Shown here: positions 62,091 to 64,000 of the stretch, in pieces | Layout: every line of letters starts with the position of its first letter | Numbering within the stretch: the stretch's first letter is position 1 | Source of the DNA: Pelomonas saccharophila_A | GTDB taxonomy: Bacteria; Pseudomonadota; Gammaproteobacteria; Burkholderiales; Burkholderiaceae_C | Assembly (NCBI RefSeq): GCF_031458095.1 | Contig: NZ_JAVDXU010000003.1 | Location: 779,452 to 843,451, forward strand | Direction: 5' to 3' | Length of the DNA stretch: 64,000 nt | Translations under genes and position numbers: made by a program | The notes under the pieces: generated by a model | The model's database searches: none | What the model was told of the DNA's origin: nothing | The model's input: the letters and a program-made list of their open reading frames with translations, nothing else

Positions 62091-63185
62091 ATGAGCCTCA
62101 AATGCGGCATCGTGGGCCTGCCCAACGTCGGCAAGTCCACGCTTTTCAACGCCCTGACCAAAGCCGGCATCGCCGCCGAGAACTACCCCTTCTGCACCAT
62201 CGAGCCCAATGTCGGCATCGTTGAACTGCCCGACCCACGCCTCGCGGCTCTGGCCGAGATCGTCAAGCCCGAGCGCGTCATGCCGGCCGTCGTGGAGTTT
62301 GTCGACATCGCTGGCCTCGTCGCCGGGGCCAGCAAGGGCGAAGGTCTGGGCAACCAATTCCTGTCGCATATCCGCGAGACGGATGCCATCGTCAACGTCG
62401 TGCGTTGCTTCGAGGACCCCAACGTCATTCACGTGAATGGCCGCGTCGATCCGATCGCCGACATCGAAGTCATCCAGACGGAACTCTGCCTGGCTGACCT
62501 CGGCACGGTCGAGAAGAGTCTGGTGCGCTACAGCAAGGTCGCCAAGGCCGGCGGTGACAAGGAAGCGGCGCGCCTCGTCGAGGTGCTGAAGAAGTGCCAA
62601 GCCGCACTGGACGAAGCCAAGCCGGTACGCTCCATCGAGTTCAGCAAGGAAGAACTCGTTGTGCTGAAGCCGCTGTGCCTCATCACCGCCAAGCCGGCCA
62701 TGTTCGTCGGCAACGTCTCCGAGGACGGCTTTGAGAACAACCCCTTCCTGGATCGCCTGCGCGAATACGCCGCCGGCCAGAACGCTCCCGTCGTCGCCAT
62801 CTGCGCCAAGACCGAAGCCGAACTTGCCGACATGAGCGACGAGGACCGCACCCTGTTCCTGGCCGAGATGGGCCAGGACGAGCCGGGCCTGAACCGTCTG
62901 ATCCGCGCTGCTTTCAAGCTGCTGGGCCTGCAGACCTACTTCACCGCAGGCGTGAAGGAGGTGCGAGCCTGGACCATCCATGTCGGAGACACCGGCCCGC
63001 AGGCCGCCGGAGTCATCCACACCGATTTCGAACGCGGCTATATCCGCGCCCAGACCATCGCCTACGACGATTTCATCCAGTACCGGGGCGAACAAGGCGC
63101 CAAGGACGCCGGGAAGATGCGCGCTGAAGGCAAGGAATACGTCGTCAAGGATGGCGACGTGCTGCACTTCCTTTTCAACGTCTGA
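62091..63185 (+). CDS. ychF: Redox-regulated ATPase YchF (Obg-family)
   Basis: A 364-residue universally conserved P-loop NTPase. It has GLPNVGKST (G1) at residues 8-16, DIAGLVAGASKGEGLGNQFL (G3), a variant NxxE G4 (NVSEDG) that explains its preference for ATP, and the C-terminal TGS domain with IHTDFERGYIRAQT. It binds the ribosome and affects translation and oxidative stress. A terminator follows at 63206-63231. The ORF can begin at 61989, but the ATG at 62091 matches the universal MSLKCGIVG start. Confidence 0.97.
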   Translation: MSLKCGIVGLPNVGKSTLFNALTKAGIAAENYPFCTIEPNVGIVELPDPRLAALAEIVKPERVMPAVVEFVDIAGLVAGASKGEGLGNQFLSHIRETDAIVNVVRCFEDPNVIHVNGRVDPIADIEVIQTELCLADLGTVEKSLVRYSKVAKAGGDKEAARLVEVLKKCQAALDEAKPVRSIEFSKEELVVLKPLCLITAKPAMFVGNVSEDGFENNPFLDRLREYAAGQNAPVVAICAKTEAELADMSDEDRTLFLAEMGQDEPGLNRLIRAAFKLLGLQTYFTAGVKEVRAWTIHVGDTGPQAAGVIHTDFERGYIRAQTIAYDDFIQYRGEQGAKDAGKMRAEGKEYVVKDGDVLHFLFNV

Positions 63186-63205
63186 TCGCCAAACGCTCAG
63201 CAAGC

Positions 63206-63231
63206 AAGGCCAGCTTGATGCTGGCCTTTTT
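63206..63231 (+). terminator. Rho-independent terminator of ychF
   Basis: AAGGCCAGC (63206-63214) pairs with GCTGGCCTT around the TTGAT loop and is followed by T residues. It lies 20 bases after the ychF stop. Reading from the other strand it precedes a T-poor stretch, so it mainly serves ychF. Confidence 0.85.
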
Positions 63232-63242
63232 GTTGCCGGAAT

Positions 63243-63875
63243 TCAGGGCTTGGCAGGCCAGTATCGAACCGGCTCGTGATAACCCAGGCCCTTGTGGCTG
63301 CAGAGCAGCGCGAAGCCATCGGCGATCCAGCTCAGCGGCTGATCCAGCGGCGTCATCGGCAGGTGGTGCTCGCTGTCGTAGAAGAGCGTCATATGGGCCC
63401 CGGACGATGGCTTGCACTTGATCCTGCGGCTTCGGAATGCCGCCGCAAGGTCTTGCTGCAACTGAGTGACGGCCTGCGTTGTGGTCGCTGAGCAGGTCAA
63501 GACGCAGGCATTGCTGGGCTTGAAGCTGACCAGCCCTTCGTGCGCAACGGGGATGCGACGGCTCACGACGCTGTCGCAAGCCGCCTCGATCGCGTTCAGG
63601 GCCGCCCGCGGGTAGTTGCCCTTGAACTTGCCAAGTTCCAGCAAGGTGATGTGCCAAAGCGATGGCTTGCGCAGCTTGGATGCCAGCGTCCGATAGCGCT
63701 GCTGAAGGAGCTCGACATCGGCACGCAGCGCCCCATATTGACCAACCACATCAGGCCGAAGCGCCAGAAACAGTTCGTACTCGCTTGCCGGCTTGCGACC
63801 TGCTGGTGTTGTGGGCGCCCAGGGCGGGTCCAAGTCAGCAAAACCGAGTAGATCAAGTTGGTCGTCGGCGGACAT
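63243..63875 (-). CDS. 2'-5' RNA ligase/2H phosphoesterase family protein
   Basis: A 210-residue cytoplasmic protein with two HxTx motifs, His75-Ile-Thr77 (LWHITL) and His161-Met-Thr163 (AHMTLFYD), which form the active site of 2H phosphoesterases. LigT family members hydrolyse cyclic phosphates or ligate tRNA halves; the cellular role here is not known. It stands alone between ychF and the rRNA terminator, convergent with ychF, with no promoter box I could place. Its stop lies just beyond the ychF terminator. Confidence 0.8.
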   Translation of the reverse strand: MSADDQLDLLGFADLDPPWAPTTPAGRKPASEYELFLALRPDVVGQYGALRADVELLQQRYRTLASKLRKPSLWHITLLELGKFKGNYPRAALNAIEAACDSVVSRRIPVAHEGLVSFKPSNACVLTCSATTTQAVTQLQQDLAAAFRSRRIKCKPSSGAHMTLFYDSEHHLPMTPLDQPLSWIADGFALLCSHKGLGYHEPVRYWPAKP

Positions 63876-63916
63876 GCTGGGGTTCCGTTCTTAATATTTG
63901 GAGCGCCCAAAGCACA

Positions 63917-63948
63917 AACGCCCCAGCATCTTTCGATACTGGGGCGTT
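63917..63948 (-). terminator. Rho-independent terminator of an rRNA operon
   Basis: A 10-base-pair stem, AACGCCCCAG (63917-63926) with CTGGGGCGTT (63939-63948), with three more pairs possible in the loop. Read on the - strand it follows the 5S 3' end by 14 bases and runs into a T-rich stretch (TTTGTGCTTT). It ends an rRNA operon that lies to the right of the window. Confidence 0.88.
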
Positions 63949-63961
63949 GGGCTTAATAAAT

Positions 63962-64000
63962 AGCCTGACGATGACCTACTTTCACACGGGAATCCGCACT
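63962..64000 (-). rRNA. rrf: 5S rRNA, 3' end, truncated by window edge
   Basis: The - strand reads AGTGCGGATTCCCGTGTGAA and continues AAGTAGGTCATCGTCAGGCT, which is the conserved 3' part of betaproteobacterial 5S rRNA (the helix IV region and the terminal stem ending CAGGCT). Only the last 39 bases are present, so about two thirds of the gene is outside the window. Confidence 0.93.

Noticed and set aside
63243..63875. Toxin-antitoxin or phage origin for the orphan 2H protein
   Set aside because: No partner gene, no phage neighbours and composition like the flanks.

Overview
The window is high-GC, gene-dense DNA with tightly overlapping operons, frequent GTG/TTG starts and a betaproteobacterial-type 5S rRNA end at the right edge. 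The conserved genes (lysS, ychF, dsbC, a ubiH-type hydroxylase, a GspG-to-F type II secretion operon, DUF4148, DUF3108 and DUF3429 proteins) point to a betaproteobacterium of the order Burkholderiales, probably in the Rubrivivax/Leptothrix/Roseateles neighbourhood. The genus is inference. No insertion sequence, phage gene, tRNA or CRISPR array was seen.

Layout. (1) 1-6772, + strand: an O-antigen/capsule cassette. It holds a WbpG-type amidotransferase (cut by the window edge), HisH- and HisF-like partners, three UDP-L-FucNAc synthesis enzymes (FnlA/B/C = WbjB/C/D) and a WbuB-type transferase. Together they predict 2-acetamidino-2,6-dideoxy-L-galactose (L-FucNAm). (2) 6765-12576: an RmlD-like reductase, a GNAT-like protein, a polysaccharide deacetylase, GT4 and GT2 glycosyltransferases and a Wzx-type flippase. 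(3) 12755-15968, + strand: a three-gene overlapping unit of a 72-residue YIDP-type membrane protein, a membrane alkaline-phosphatase-superfamily enzyme and a sulfotransferase. (4) 15969-26330, - strand: a complete-looking type II secretion operon, gspG-H-I-J-K-L-M-C-D-E-F. (5) 26440-39278: a secreted Asn/Thr-rich protein, divergent from an HMW1C-type cytoplasmic N-glycosyltransferase. The latter heads a ten-gene + strand run of sugar-tailoring enzymes: aminotransferase, WbqC, two methyltransferases, SDR, ATP-grasp, phosphoesterase, two propeller glycosidase-like proteins and an FAD protein. (6) 50903 down to 39268, - strand: an eleven-gene polysaccharide operon with Wzx, acyltransferase, two GT4, methyltransferase, aminotransferase, initiating sugar transferase, TPR-GT61, WbpM-like dehydratase, a hypothetical protein and APS kinase. 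(7) 50948-63875: housekeeping genes, with lysS, a xylose-type ABC transporter, small secreted DUF4148 protein, the six-gene ubiH-dsbC-DUF3429-M61-DUF3108-enoyl-CoA hydratase run, ychF and a 2H phosphoesterase. (8) 63917-64000: an rRNA-operon terminator and the 3' end of 5S rRNA, - strand.

How the parts may work together. Regions 1, 2 and 6 supply nucleotide sugars, transferases and two flippases for one or more surface polysaccharides; no Wzy polymerase or Wzz was found, so the loci probably continue or rely on genes elsewhere. APS kinase (39268-39813) would make PAPS, the donor for the sulfotransferase at 14931-15968, suggesting a sulfated surface glycan. The most unusual assembly is region 5 beside region 4: a cytoplasmic N-glycosyltransferase, a Sec-exported candidate acceptor, a type II secretion system and a set of glycan-modifying genes, which could be a dedicated secreted-glycoprotein system.
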